Positions 16,790 to 26,039 of a DNA stretch of 36,379 nt are shown here, piece by piece (the stretch's first letter is position 1; each line of letters opens with the position of its first letter). This stretch comes from an uncultured Pirellula sp. GTDB taxonomy: Bacteria; Planctomycetota; Planctomycetia; Pirellulales; Pirellulaceae. The stretch is from NCBI GenBank assembly GCA_903930765.1, contig CAIYZV010000030.1, forward strand, positions 1-36,379. Direction: 5' to 3'. The position numbers were made by a program, and so were the translations under genes. Under the pieces are notes generated by a model. That model did no database searches and was not told the origin of the DNA. It saw only the letters and a list, made by a program, of their open reading frames with translations.

Positions 16790-18613
16790 GTGGGAACATC
16801 AGCAATGTCGACGACACCGATAGCGACCATCCAGCACCACGGCCTGGCGACTTGGGTCATGGAGACAGCGTTGCTATGCGAAGCGGAAAACGTCGTTTGG
16901 TGCGATGGGTCGCACGACGAATGGAACCGATTGACCGAGCAATTGGTGGATTCCGGAACCTTGATCCAACTCAATCCCGACTTGCACCCGAACTCGTTCC
17001 TCGCCCGCAGCAATCCTTCCGACACAGCCCGCGTCGAGGAAAGAACTTTTATTTGCTCGCGGCGGGAGTCGGATGCTGGGCCGACCAACAACTGGCATGA
17101 ACCCGAGGGAATGCGGACCAAACTGACTGAAAAATTTCGTGGTTGCATGCGAGGCCGAACGATGTACGTCGTTCCTTTTTGCATGGGGCCTATCGATAGC
17201 CCCCTGGCGCTCGTCGGTGTCGAGCTAACCGATTCTCCGTACGTAGTCATCAGCATGCGGATCATGTGCCACATGGGTGCCCGCGTCCTCGAAAAACTCG
17301 GCACTGACATGCCGTTTATCCACTGCTTGCACAGCGTCGGCGCACCGTTACACCCAGGAGATCACGACGTTTCATGGCCCTGCAACGATGAGAAGTACAT
17401 CGTCCATTTCCCGGAAACTCGCGAAGTCTGGTCCTATGGGAGCGGTTACGGTGGCAATGCGCTGCTCGGTAAGAAATGCGTTGCACTCCGAATCGCCAGC
17501 TCCATCGCCCGCGACCAAGGTTGGATGGCAGAGCACATGCTCATCATGGGCTTGGAATCACCCGACGGCGCCAAAACGTACTTGACCGCTGCGTTCCCCA
17601 GCTCCTGCGGCAAAACCAACCTGGCCATGATCGTCCCGCCCGAGCGGTATCAAAAACTCGGTTGGAAGACCACGCTCGTCGGCGACGATATTGCGTGGCT
17701 CTGGCCCGGTAAAACGGGCAAACTCCATGCGATCAATCCGGAAACCGGATTCTTTGGCGTCGCACCTGGAACATCCTGGCTTTCCAATCCCGCGGCCATG
17801 CAAGCCATGTCGAAGAATACGATTTTCACCAACGTCGCATTGACTCGGGATGGTGGTGTTTGGTGGGACGGGCACTCCGACCCACCCAAGGAATTGATCG
17901 ATTGGACAGGGCAACATTGGACCCCCGACTGCGGGCGATTGGCCGCCCATCCGAACTCGCGATTCACGGCTCCCGCCGAGCAATGTCCCAACATCGACTC
18001 TCAATGGCAGAATCCCGACGGTGTCCCTATCGACGCGATTGTCTTCGGAGGTCGTAGACCCACCACCATGCCTCTCGTCTTCCAAGCCTTCGATTGGACG
18101 CATGGTGTTTTCTTAGGAGCCACCCAAGGCTCAGAGACGACTGCAGCGGCGGCTGGCAAGGTCGGTACGGTGCGACGTGATCCGATGGCCATGCTCCCCT
18201 TCTGTGGCTACAACATGGGCGAGTACTTCACCCACTGGCTCGACATGCGCAAACACATCCAACGCTTGCCTCGCATGTTCCATGTGAATTGGTTCCGACG
18301 GGACGCCAAAGGCAAATTCCTGTGGCCCGGTTTCCGAGAAAACCTACGGGTCCTCGAATGGATCGTGAAGCGATGCCAAGGCAAAATCCCCGGGCATGAA
18401 ACCCCGATCGGCTGGATCCCGGACTGGGTCGATTTCTGCGTCGATGGCCTCGATGGCTTCACCGAAGAACAGTTCGACGCTGCGATGGAGTTCCAGCGGG
18501 ACGAATGGATGGCCGAAATCATGAGCCAAAACGAGTTTTTCCTGCGTCTGTACCACTCCATGCCCAAGGAACTGATGTGTCAGCGGGAACTACTCATGGC
18601 CAGAATGGCTTGA
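16790..18613 (+). CDS. pckG: Phosphoenolpyruvate carboxykinase (GTP)
   Basis: GTP-type PEPCK converts oxaloacetate and GTP to PEP, CO2 and GDP in gluconeogenesis. The 607-aa length fits the family. Near the N-terminus is [11 protein letters not shown], typical of the GTP form. The substrate site is at [18 protein letters not shown], the phosphate-binding loop at [12 protein letters not shown], and the metal-binding segment at LVGDDIAWL. The guanine-site region lies towards the C-terminus. GTG at 16790 is preceded nine bases upstream by AGAGG; ATG at 16805 is an alternative start. The upstream 16-bp tandem repeat forms its leader, and a hairpin with a T-run follows the stop, so it is probably a single-gene transcript. 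Confidence 0.95.
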   Translation: MGTSAMSTTPIATIQHHGLATWVMETALLCEAENVVWCDGSHDEWNRLTEQLVDSGTLIQLNPDLHPNSFLARSNPSDTARVEERTFICSRRESDAGPTNNWHEPEGMRTKLTEKFRGCMRGRTMYVVPFCMGPIDSPLALVGVELTDSPYVVISMRIMCHMGARVLEKLGTDMPFIHCLHSVGAPLHPGDHDVSWPCNDEKYIVHFPETREVWSYGSGYGGNALLGKKCVALRIASSIARDQGWMAEHMLIMGLESPDGAKTYLTAAFPSSCGKTNLAMIVPPERYQKLGWKTTLVGDDIAWLWPGKTGKLHAINPETGFFGVAPGTSWLSNPAAMQAMSKNTIFTNVALTRDGGVWWDGHSDPPKELIDWTGQHWTPDCGRLAAHPNSRFTAPAEQCPNIDSQWQNPDGVPIDAIVFGGRRPTTMPLVFQAFDWTHGVFLGATQGSETTAAAAGKVGTVRRDPMAMLPFCGYNMGEYFTHWLDMRKHIQRLPRMFHVNWFRRDAKGKFLWPGFRENLRVLEWIVKRCQGKIPGHETPIGWIPDWVDFCVDGLDGFTEEQFDAAMEFQRDEWMAEIMSQNEFFLRLYHSMPKELMCQRELLMARMA

Positions 18614-18624
18614 TTTTTGCCACT

Positions 18625-18647
18625 CGGCGGCTCCCGCCGTGCTTTTT
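18625..18647 (+). terminator. Probable terminator of pckG
   Basis: CGGCGG (18625-18630) pairs with CCGCCG (18634-18639) across a 3-base loop, followed by TGC and TTTTT (18643-18647). It begins 11 bases after the pckG stop. The stem is short but all G-C. Confidence 0.6.
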
Positions 18648-18681
18648 GCCTGACATTGATGGTTCTTCCTCCCCTGCGTAG

Positions 18682-18710
18682 TTGACATTTGGGGGGCTTA
18701 TTCCTTACCA
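18682..18710 (+). promoter_or_regulatory. Sigma-70-type promoter for the YHS-like protein gene
   Basis: A perfect -35 hexamer TTGACA (18682-18687) is followed after 17 bases by TTACCA (18705-18710); TACCAT one base later gives an 18-base spacer. It lies about 45 bases before the start codon at 18753. The -10 is imperfect, but the position and perfect -35 fit well. Confidence 0.55.
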
Positions 18711-18752
18711 TGACGGCGTCATGTGACCCGTTTCTTTGATTGGAGAGAATCT

Positions 18753-19199
18753 ATGAAGACTTTTATTGCGGGCGCGTTTGCTGCCCTCGTTGCGTTCACC
18801 GCCGTTACGGTTTACGCAGAGAAGATTGACATCGCCAAGGTCAAGTGCTTGATCTCGGGCGCTGCTGCTAAAGAAGACAAGACCAGCGAATGGAAAGAAG
18901 GCACCGTCTATTTCTGCTGTGGTAACTGCCAAGGCAAGTTCAACGGCGACAAGAAGGCTTTCGCTGCCAAGGCCAACCACCAACTGATCGCTACCAAGCA
19001 AGTTGAGCAAAAGGCTTGTCCTTTCTCCGGCGGCGAAGCCAAGGCTGAAACCGCAATCGAGTTCAAGGGAGCGAAGATCGCTTTCTGTTGCAACAATTGC
19101 AAAGGCAAGGCTGAGAAGTTCACCGACGAAGAAAAGCTGGATAAGCTTTTCGGTGAAGAAGCTTTCGGCAAGGCCAAGTTCGCTAAGGCTGGCAAGTAG
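18753..19199 (+). CDS. Small exported protein with two YHS-like CCxNC modules
   Basis: This 148-aa protein has a signal peptide (residues 1-22, MKTFIAGAFAALVAFTAVTVYA). The mature part contains two homologous metal-site-like modules: CLISG...VYFCCGNCQGKF and CPFSG...IAFCCNNCKGKAEKF. Each has a first cysteine followed about 25 residues later by CC-x-NC. The pattern resembles YHS/TRASH domains that bind copper or other soft metals. Start is ATG at 18753 with GGAGA upstream. Codons are strongly biased (AAG, GGC, GCT), and a perfect -35 and strong terminator flank it, so high expression is likely. Metal binding in the periplasm is inference. It is transcribed alone. Confidence 0.75.
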   Translation: MKTFIAGAFAALVAFTAVTVYAEKIDIAKVKCLISGAAAKEDKTSEWKEGTVYFCCGNCQGKFNGDKKAFAAKANHQLIATKQVEQKACPFSGGEAKAETAIEFKGAKIAFCCNNCKGKAEKFTDEEKLDKLFGEEAFGKAKFAKAGK

Positions 19200-19275
19200 T
19201 CATCGCGGCTGATCGCCCCGGCCCACGCGGTCTTTGGCGATTCCGCCCACCTTCGATGACATGCAGAAAAAATCA

Positions 19276-19306
19276 CGCCGAGGGCTCAGTCCCCTCGGCG
19301 TTTTTT
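19276..19306 (+). terminator. Strong rho-independent terminator
   Basis: CGCCGAGGG (19276-19284) pairs with CCCTCGGCG (19292-19300), with a 7-base loop and TTTTTT (19301-19306). It lies 77 bases after the stop of the YHS-like gene and closes that transcript. Confidence 0.9.
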
Positions 19307-19605
19307 CTGCGCTGAGTGCTAGCAATATGCTTTTTTCGCTGGCGGTCGGCAATTTAGGGAAACCGCCCTCAAAACCCGCGCTGAATTACAATCGGCTCTC
19401 CCCTATAATCGAACGGTTCGATCGAATTACCATCGAGCTTCACCGCTGTCAGTAACACCGATCCTTACGGTTCGTGATCACAACGGCATTCCGGCCATAA
19501 CCTAACCAGCACTCACACGTCCTAGAAACGGATCCGAGCCAGATACGCTCGAGCAATCAACGTTTTGGGAATGCGGGTTTCAGTACGTAGCGAAAACCTT
19601 AAGGC
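19307..19605. other. Leader region of the signal peptidase gene
   Basis: Apart from a promoter at 19381-19409 and a small inverted repeat (CGAAC/GTTCG, 19410-19420) at the expected transcription start, about 190 bases of untranslated leader precede the start codon at 19606. No riboswitch or small gene was recognised. Confidence 0.4.
19381..19409 (+). promoter_or_regulatory. Probable promoter of the lepB-lptB unit
   Basis: A perfect TATAAT (19404-19409) is preceded 17 bases upstream by CTGAAT (19381-19386), which matches three of six -35 consensus bases. Directly after it, CGAACGGTTCG (19410-19420) is a short inverted repeat overlapping the likely start of transcription. Confidence 0.5.
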
Positions 19606-21555
19606 ATGAGCAATTCCAAAGCGAGTCCTACGAACACTGCGACTCAATCTTCCACCCAAAAGCCCCAAGTCGTTCGCGAAACCATCGAGAGTTTGGCGGT
19701 CGCCTTCATCCTTGCATTGATGTTTAAAGCGTTCATTGCGGAGGCTTTTGTCATCCCGACAGGTTCGATGGCCCCGACACTGATGGGCGCCCACAAAGAT
19801 GTGGTCTGCGACGATTGCGGCTATCAGTACCAGTGCGGGGCAAGCTCGGAGTTTTCGGAGACGGGGGCCAAAACCGGGAATGTCGTCTTCGGTACGGTTT
19901 GTCCCCTTTGCCGCAAACCACAAATCCTCGATTTGCCCGGGAACTCGAACCACAAAACCTTCTCCGGTGACAGAATTCTGGTCAGTAAACTCGCATACGC
20001 CTTCGGGCAACCGCAGCGATGGCACGTGTTCGTCTTCAAGTACCTCGAAGATGCCCGCCTCAATTACATCAAACGTTGCGTCGGCCGCCCGAACGAATCC
20101 ATCCGGATTCAGTACGGCGATATCTTTGTGCACAAGCACACTTCGGATGCAGAAGCAGACAAGCAAGGTGGTGTTCGCAACCCGGCGGCGTTCGAGATCG
20201 CCCGCAAGCCTCCTCACGTCCTTCAAGCGATGCTGCAACCACTCTCCGATTCTAACTACGTTTCAAAGAGCCTGCTCAAAGCCTCTGTCCCCGATGCATG
20301 GCAACCGGAACGCAAGGGGGACGCTCCCCAATGGCAAGTCGGTATTGCCGACAACCGTTGGAGCGCTCGGGTCACCGGAGTTCCCGATGGCAGCCCATCG
20401 ATGCTCCGCTACCATCATCGCGTGCTCGACCCACTCCAGTGGGAAAGTTTGAAAACCAAGGGAGTACTCCCCAAACCGATCGATGCCGATGCCTATCGAT
20501 TGGTAACCGACTTCACGGCTTACAACGCGCACATGACCTTGGGTGGCAGACTCGATGGCATCCCAGCTAACTTCAAAGATATCGCACCGCTGGAAGAACG
20601 ACGCGTCCTGCGCGAAGGATTCATGGCTCGAGGATACACGCGCCCGATGGAAAACGATGGCCTGCACTGGACCGGCGACTTGAGTGGCGAATGGGAAATT
20701 TCCACCGAACCGAAAACACGTTCGCTGCGGATGCTGTTGGTCGAAGCCGGAGTGGAGCACATCTGCGACATCGATTTGTCAACCGGCGTTGCGACAGCAC
20801 GCTTGGTGTACGAAGGGCAACCCGTCGTCGCGTTTGATGCGTCGAAAGGGTATGCGGAAACAATCCAAGCGACCACAACGATGCGGGCTGGGGGAAAGCA
20901 CCGACTGCAATTCGCGAACGTCGACGATTCATTGACGCTATGGGTCGATGGCAAACCGGTCGCTTGGGGCGAAGGGGGCAAATTCTCGGTCGCCAAAGTC
21001 ATCCCAAACTTCACTCGCACCCCACGTACCTCGGCCAACAACCCGCTCGACGCGGCCCCCATCGCGATCGGAGTGAACTCCGGGGGATGCACGATTACGC
21101 ACGCGAAAGTCGCTCGGGATATCTACTACATCGCGCACAGCACAGGGGACTACCTGACCGACTACAACAATGTGATCGGTTTCCTGAATGAATCTGCCAC
21201 CAAAGAAATCACTGGCAACTACATAGGTCAGTACCATACGCTTACCGAGAAACAGTACTCCGACAGCTCAACATCGGAAGCCCTCGATCGGAACGCCATG
21301 ATTTCCAATGCGGACGCTTGGGCGAAGTCACTCCTCGCATCGCAGAGACGTGCCGTCAGCTTTGACATGTCCTCGGACCACTATTTCCCGATGGGTGATA
21401 ACTCGAGCGCATCGCAGGATGCACGCTCGTGGCGCGAACATCATGTTCCCGGGCGATTGTTGATCGGTCGGGCGGTCATGGTTTTTTGGCCCCATTACTG
21501 GAACGCTCCGATCCCATTCCTTCCCAACTTCAAACGGATGGGACTGATTCGTTAA
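19606..21555 (+). CDS. lepB: Signal peptidase I with zinc ribbon and very large insert
   Basis: Type I signal peptidases cut signal peptides from exported proteins on the outer face of the inner membrane. One membrane segment (about 28-48) precedes box B with the catalytic Ser (PTGSMAPTL, S54). The general-base Lys is in YIKRCVG (K156). Box E is near the C-terminus (FPMGDNSSASQDAR). At 649 aa it is two to three times the normal size. An insert after box B has CDDCGYQYQC...CPLCRK (C68, C71, C77, C99, C102), a probable zinc ribbon. About 420 residues (roughly 178-595) separate box D from box E; part (about 365-510) reads like a LamG/concanavalin beta sandwich ending IAIGVNSGGCTITHAKV. There is no frameshift. 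lptB follows by 94 bases. Confidence 0.9.
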   Translation: MSNSKASPTNTATQSSTQKPQVVRETIESLAVAFILALMFKAFIAEAFVIPTGSMAPTLMGAHKDVVCDDCGYQYQCGASSEFSETGAKTGNVVFGTVCPLCRKPQILDLPGNSNHKTFSGDRILVSKLAYAFGQPQRWHVFVFKYLEDARLNYIKRCVGRPNESIRIQYGDIFVHKHTSDAEADKQGGVRNPAAFEIARKPPHVLQAMLQPLSDSNYVSKSLLKASVPDAWQPERKGDAPQWQVGIADNRWSARVTGVPDGSPSMLRYHHRVLDPLQWESLKTKGVLPKPIDADAYRLVTDFTAYNAHMTLGGRLDGIPANFKDIAPLEERRVLREGFMARGYTRPMENDGLHWTGDLSGEWEISTEPKTRSLRMLLVEAGVEHICDIDLSTGVATARLVYEGQPVVAFDASKGYAETIQATTTMRAGGKHRLQFANVDDSLTLWVDGKPVAWGEGGKFSVAKVIPNFTRTPRTSANNPLDAAPIAIGVNSGGCTITHAKVARDIYYIAHSTGDYLTDYNNVIGFLNESATKEITGNYIGQYHTLTEKQYSDSSTSEALDRNAMISNADAWAKSLLASQRRAVSFDMSSDHYFPMGDNSSASQDARSWREHHVPGRLLIGRAVMVFWPHYWNAPIPFLPNFKRMGLIR

Positions 21556-21649
21556 AGGCCGCGTCCAACGCGACGAAAACAAGACAACCCTTTACAGCTC
21601 GGTTTCAGGCTCCCGGTTTCAGTAACACGCATTCAGCAACTCGGACTCA

Positions 21650-22567
21650 ATGAACATGGATGTTCTCAACGTCATTGGACTCGAAAAGACCTATGGTCGA
21701 CGCAAGGTCGTCAACGGCGTTAGCATGCGCGTCGCTCCCGGCGAAATCGTCGGCTTGCTCGGTCCCAACGGAGCGGGCAAATCCACATCGTTTCGTATGA
21801 CATGCGGGATGGTTCATCCGGATCGCGGCCAAGTCTTCCTGGGCGGTGAGGAAGTTACCTACTGGCCGATGTTTCTTCGGGCGCGGGATGGTGGCATGGG
21901 CTACCTTGCCCAGGACTCCAGTGTCTTTCGAAAACTGACCGTCGAACAAAACATTTCCGCAATCCTTGAGATGCTCGGTTATTCGTGGGCTCAGCGCCGC
22001 AAACGCACCGACGAACTCCTGGAGCAATTCAACATCACCCACATCCGAAAATCGCGAGCATCAAAGTTGTCGGGAGGAGAACGTCGCCGGCTTGAAATAG
22101 CCCGCTGCTTGGTATCCAACCCTCGCATCATTATGCTCGACGAACCTTATGCCGGTATCGATCCGGTCACCGTCCAAAGCATCCAGCAGATCATCTTCAA
22201 ACTTCGGGATGCGGGAATCTCGATCCTGATCACCGACCACGCGGCTCTCGAAATCCTTTCCACCGTCGATCGTTGCTATGTAATCGCCAAGGGAACCGTG
22301 ATGTGCGAAGGGACGCCGGAAGAAGTCAAGCAGCATCCCGAGGTCCGGAAGCAATACTTGGGTAACCTCCAGGACTCACCGATCGCCTCACCGCCGGGCG
22401 CTCCGAACCACGCAAAAGCCAGCAGTTCTTTTTTCGAGCCATTGATCAGCCGAGGCGAAGAGAACGCATCGGAGTACGAACCTGTAGCGACGGCGCCAAC
22501 GCCTTTCTTCCAACGCATGTCCATTCGTCGCCGCTCGGAATCCAAACCGGATACCGTGGAACCCTAG
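21650..22567 (+). CDS. lptB: LPS export ABC transporter ATP-binding protein LptB
   Basis: LptB powers extraction of lipopolysaccharide from the inner membrane with LptFG. The 305-aa protein has Walker A (GPNGAGKST), a Q-loop (LAQDSSVF), the signature LSGGERRR, Walker B (IIMLDEP) with the D-loop AGIDP, and the H-loop ITDHAA that is typical of the LptB branch. The normal domain ends near residue 245 (QYLGNL). About 60 more residues, rich in Ser, Pro and Glu, form a C-terminal tail that ordinary LptB (about 240 aa) lacks. It follows lepB by 94 bases with no terminator between. lptF, lptG, lptA and lptC are not nearby. Confidence 0.9.
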   Translation: MNMDVLNVIGLEKTYGRRKVVNGVSMRVAPGEIVGLLGPNGAGKSTSFRMTCGMVHPDRGQVFLGGEEVTYWPMFLRARDGGMGYLAQDSSVFRKLTVEQNISAILEMLGYSWAQRRKRTDELLEQFNITHIRKSRASKLSGGERRRLEIARCLVSNPRIIMLDEPYAGIDPVTVQSIQQIIFKLRDAGISILITDHAALEILSTVDRCYVIAKGTVMCEGTPEEVKQHPEVRKQYLGNLQDSPIASPPGAPNHAKASSSFFEPLISRGEENASEYEPVATAPTPFFQRMSIRRRSESKPDTVEP

Positions 22568-22798
22568 TTCCAGCCGAACGACCGCATCCGCCCCCCTCAT
22601 CGCATTACCAGGGATTTCTAATTGTCGGCGCGGCGATGACAAACTGGGCACTGGAAATGGATTAGAATGCAAAAGCTCCGTCATGGCGACATGCGACCGT
22701 CGCCAGTTTCGGTACCCTTCGCTTGATCACTCCCCGTTGGAGCGATCCCCAAGCGATCGCACCACGGATCCTCCCACCTCGATTCTCTTGATTTCACC
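22568..22798. other. Intergenic region with a weak promoter candidate
   Basis: TAGAAT (22663-22668) matches five of six -10 bases and lies about 130 bases before the next start. No proper -35 sits 16-18 bases upstream. No terminator for lptB was seen. Confidence 0.3.
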
Positions 22799-25700
22799 AT
22801 GAATGCAATCTCCCCGAGGTATCTACTGCTTAGCCTCGTCTTTGTGAGTCACCTCCGATGGACCGACTCTCAAGCCGCAGAGCCCATCCAATTCAATCGC
22901 GATATCCGGCCGATCCTTTCCGCCACGTGCTTCCGTTGCCACGGTCAAGACGCCGGGCACCGAGAAGCCGATCTGCGACTCGATGTCGCCGAGTCGGCTT
23001 TTGCGCCTCGCGAGGAAGGAATCGCTATCGTTGCTGGAGACCGAGAGAAGAGCTTGGTTTGGTCGCGGATACACTCCAGCGATCCAGAACAGGTCATGCC
23101 GCCACCCAATGCAGCGAGGCAATTGACGGCCGAAGAGAAGGAGCTGATCGGCGCATGGATTCGCGATGGTGCTAAGTACGAAAAGCATTGGGCGTTTGAG
23201 CCGATTCGTCGCGAGACTACTTCCGAACAGAAGGAATCGAACCAAGTCGCCATCGATCGATGGATTATGAAAGGGATCACCGAGCGAGGATTGCAGGCCA
23301 ATGCTTCGGCCGACTCGCGAACATTGGTCCGTCGCTTAGCGTTCACATTGACGGGTTTACCACCGACCGTGGAGGAAGTCGAGCAGTTCGCAAGCCAACC
23401 GACCGAAGAGAATTATGAGCGGTTGGTCGACCATTACATGGCATCACCTCACTATGGTGAGGAGATGGCACGGCACTGGCTCGATGTGGCCAGGTACGGC
23501 GACACGCACGGCCTGCACCTCGACAACGATCGACTGATTTGGCCTTATCGCGATTGGGTTGTCGACGCCTTCAATCAAAACATGCCGTTCTCTCAATTCA
23601 CGGTCGAACAACTCGCAGGTGACTTGCTCCCAAATCCCACACAGTCCAACTTGATCGCCACCGGCTTCAATCGATGCAACGTGACCACCGCAGAAGGTGG
23701 AGCGATCGCCGAGGAGTTCCTATTCCGGTATGCGGTGGATCGCACCAGCACCACCCTCCAAACATGGTTGGGGCTCACAGGAGGTTGCGCTGTTTGCCAT
23801 GATCATAAATACGATCCTCTGACGACGCGCGAGTTCTACTCGATGTATTCCTTTTTTTACAGCGCGGCCGATCCCGCCATGGATGGAAACATCAACACCA
23901 CAGCACCGTTTCTGAAACTCCCGACACCATCGCAACGACAGCAGTTAGAACAAGCAAAGGAAAAAGAACAGTCGGCTCTCGAGCGACTGCGGCAATTCGC
24001 CAGCGAGTGGGCACTTTTGGCGGAGACGTCCCCCGCAAAAAACTCACCCGCCAACACAGTCGCTGCGACTCCGTCGACTTCTATCCCGATCACCGACGTA
24101 TGGCTCGACGATGAGCTCCCACTGGGTGCCACTCAACGCAACACGTCGCGCAATGGCGTTCAGTGGACAGATGGAACCACGAGAGTCCCAATGGGCCGCA
24201 GAGCGTTGGTGACCGCGTTTGGGGATAAGCTGGAACAAGTCATCTCGAATCCGTTGGTACCGAAGTCGATTCCGGAGCGAGCAAAGATCCATGCCTGGGT
24301 GCAAACCGATGCGGACGAACCACCAGAAGCGATATTTTTGGAAGTTCGAACGGACAAAGGTGCCAAGCGTTGGGTCTGGGCAAACGACCCGAGCAAATCC
24401 AAACTCGTCGACGCCGCACCGGAACGGGTCGTTGGCCCATTGCCCAAACCTGGCGTTTGGCACCAAATCACGGTTCCCCAGATCCCAGTTTCGTCGGAGG
24501 CAGCCAAAGAATCCACAAGCGACATGCTGCCCGCGGGCGCGGTCGTGCAAGAGATCAAGCTCGGAGTCTTTGGTGGCATTTGCTCCTGGGATGCGTTGTT
24601 GGTAACCGGGGAACTCAACAACGATCCGACTTTAACGCGGGACTATCAGGCTTGGTGGAAGCACCGCAAAGGCAAAGGTGCAACGCACGCTTCGGAGGAA
24701 GTGGCCAAGGCGATTCAGGAAGGACCGGATTCCGAAGCGGGCGCGAAAGCGAGCAGTGCGGTTCGGGCTTATTTTGTTGCGATGATCGATACTGAGGTTC
24801 CAGCAACTATCCAGCGTGCTCGAACTCAATGGCAAGAAGCACGCGTCGAACGCGAGATCCTTGAAGATTCGATCCCTGGCACCATGATTTTTAAAGATCG
24901 TGATGAACCTCGACAAGCGCACATCATGACCCGAGGTCAATACGATGCAAAAGGGGATGCGGTATCCTCCGGCACCCCATCCTTTTTGCCACCTTTTTCC
25001 CCTGCGAACAGCGCTCGGCCAACGAGATTGGACCTTGCAAACTGGCTGTTGATGGATAGCAACCCACTTGTGGCGAGAGTCGCTGCAAATCGTTTCTGGC
25101 AACTTGTCTTCGGGATGGGAATCGTGAGGACCTCCGACGACTTTGGGATCCAGGGAACACCTCCATCCCATCCCGAGTTGCTGGACGAACTGGCAGATCG
25201 CCTTCGTCAAAGTGGTTGGGATGTCAAGGCGTTCATGAAGGGGATGGTGATGTCCTCGGCGTTTCGCCGTGATTCCCATGTCTCCGCGGATGGACTACGC
25301 AAAGATCCAGAAAATCGATGGCTCGCCCGCGGCCCGCGGATTCGATTGGATGCGGAACAGATTCGCGACAATGCGCTTGCAGTAAGCGAATTGCTGGTCC
25401 GTCCCTTAGGAGGACCAGGATTTCGCGGCTACCAACCTCCCAAAATCTGGGAACCGGTGGGATATGGGGATTCCAACACTCGCTACTACATCCAACAGCA
25501 CGGCGATGCGCTGTACCGAAGGAGTTTGTACGCGTACATCAAACGCACCGCTCCACCTCCGTTCATGAGCAATTTTGACGCCCCAAACCGTGAAACATTT
25601 TGCACGCGTCGCGAGCGAAGCAATACGCCGCTCCAAGCGTTGCAATTGATGAACGATGTCCAACACTTCGAGGCCGCACGATGCTTGGCCGAACGCATCC

Positions 25701-25972
25701 TCCGCGAAGTCTCATCCGATGACTCAGCACGGTTCGATCGCCTTTTCGAACTCGCGCTGGCGAGAAAGCCCAACGATCTCGAACGAAATGCCTTGATGAA
25801 ATTCTTGACGCAGTCTCGCGAACGGCTGAAACTCGCTCCCGAAGATGCGATCAAAATTGCCAATACAGGCGAACGTTGGCGCGATGCGAAACTCCAAGTC
25901 GACGAGGTTGCTCCGTGGACTTTGGTTTGCAATCTAGTCCTCAATCTCGACGAAACGATCACACGAAACTAG
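22799..25972 (+). CDS. Planctomycete cytochrome (PSCyt1)/DUF1549/DUF1553 protein
   Basis: This 1057-aa exported protein of a family greatly expanded in Planctomycetes has a signal peptide (residues 1-27, ending SQAA). An N-terminal PSCyt1 domain follows with one c-type haem motif CFRCH (C44, C47, H48) and MPPP (about 100). DUF1549 occupies about 150-365 (RLAFTLTGLPPT, HWLDVARYGDTHG). A central region (about 420-620) looks like a beta-sandwich insert. DUF1553 (about 735-1035) contains RPTRLDLANWL, ARVAANRFWQ, FGIQGTPPSHPELLD and RRSLYAYIKRTAPPP. The family is thought to act in periplasmic degradation of complex polysaccharides with its DUF1501 partner, but the reaction is unproven. The partner follows 67 bases downstream. 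Confidence 0.92.
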   Translation: MNAISPRYLLLSLVFVSHLRWTDSQAAEPIQFNRDIRPILSATCFRCHGQDAGHREADLRLDVAESAFAPREEGIAIVAGDREKSLVWSRIHSSDPEQVMPPPNAARQLTAEEKELIGAWIRDGAKYEKHWAFEPIRRETTSEQKESNQVAIDRWIMKGITERGLQANASADSRTLVRRLAFTLTGLPPTVEEVEQFASQPTEENYERLVDHYMASPHYGEEMARHWLDVARYGDTHGLHLDNDRLIWPYRDWVVDAFNQNMPFSQFTVEQLAGDLLPNPTQSNLIATGFNRCNVTTAEGGAIAEEFLFRYAVDRTSTTLQTWLGLTGGCAVCHDHKYDPLTTREFYSMYSFFYSAADPAMDGNINTTAPFLKLPTPSQRQQLEQAKEKEQSALERLRQFASEWALLAETSPAKNSPANTVAATPSTSIPITDVWLDDELPLGATQRNTSRNGVQWTDGTTRVPMGRRALVTAFGDKLEQVISNPLVPKSIPERAKIHAWVQTDADEPPEAIFLEVRTDKGAKRWVWANDPSKSKLVDAAPERVVGPLPKPGVWHQITVPQIPVSSEAAKESTSDMLPAGAVVQEIKLGVFGGICSWDALLVTGELNNDPTLTRDYQAWWKHRKGKGATHASEEVAKAIQEGPDSEAGAKASSAVRAYFVAMIDTEVPATIQRARTQWQEARVEREILEDSIPGTMIFKDRDEPRQAHIMTRGQYDAKGDAVSSGTPSFLPPFSPANSARPTRLDLANWLLMDSNPLVARVAANRFWQLVFGMGIVRTSDDFGIQGTPPSHPELLDELADRLRQSGWDVKAFMKGMVMSSAFRRDSHVSADGLRKDPENRWLARGPRIRLDAEQIRDNALAVSELLVRPLGGPGFRGYQPPKIWEPVGYGDSNTRYYIQQHGDALYRRSLYAYIKRTAPPPFMSNFDAPNRETFCTRRERSNTPLQALQLMNDVQHFEAARCLAERILREVSSDDSARFDRLFELALARKPNDLERNALMKFLTQSRERLKLAPEDAIKIANTGERWRDAKLQVDEVAPWTLVCNLVLNLDETITRN

Positions 25973-26039
25973 CCCGGCCGCATAAAGCCACCCTGGGAAT
26001 AAAAGTCACAACCACCATCCAGCTTGATCCAATTCAAGC

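Noticed and set aside
19234-19455. Short plus-strand frame after the YHS-like gene
   Set aside because: It reads through the strong terminator at 19276-19306 and across a promoter, so it is not a plausible gene.
19522-20238. 238-codon minus-strand frame
   Set aside because: It is antisense to the start of the signal peptidase gene, whose catalytic motifs are clear.
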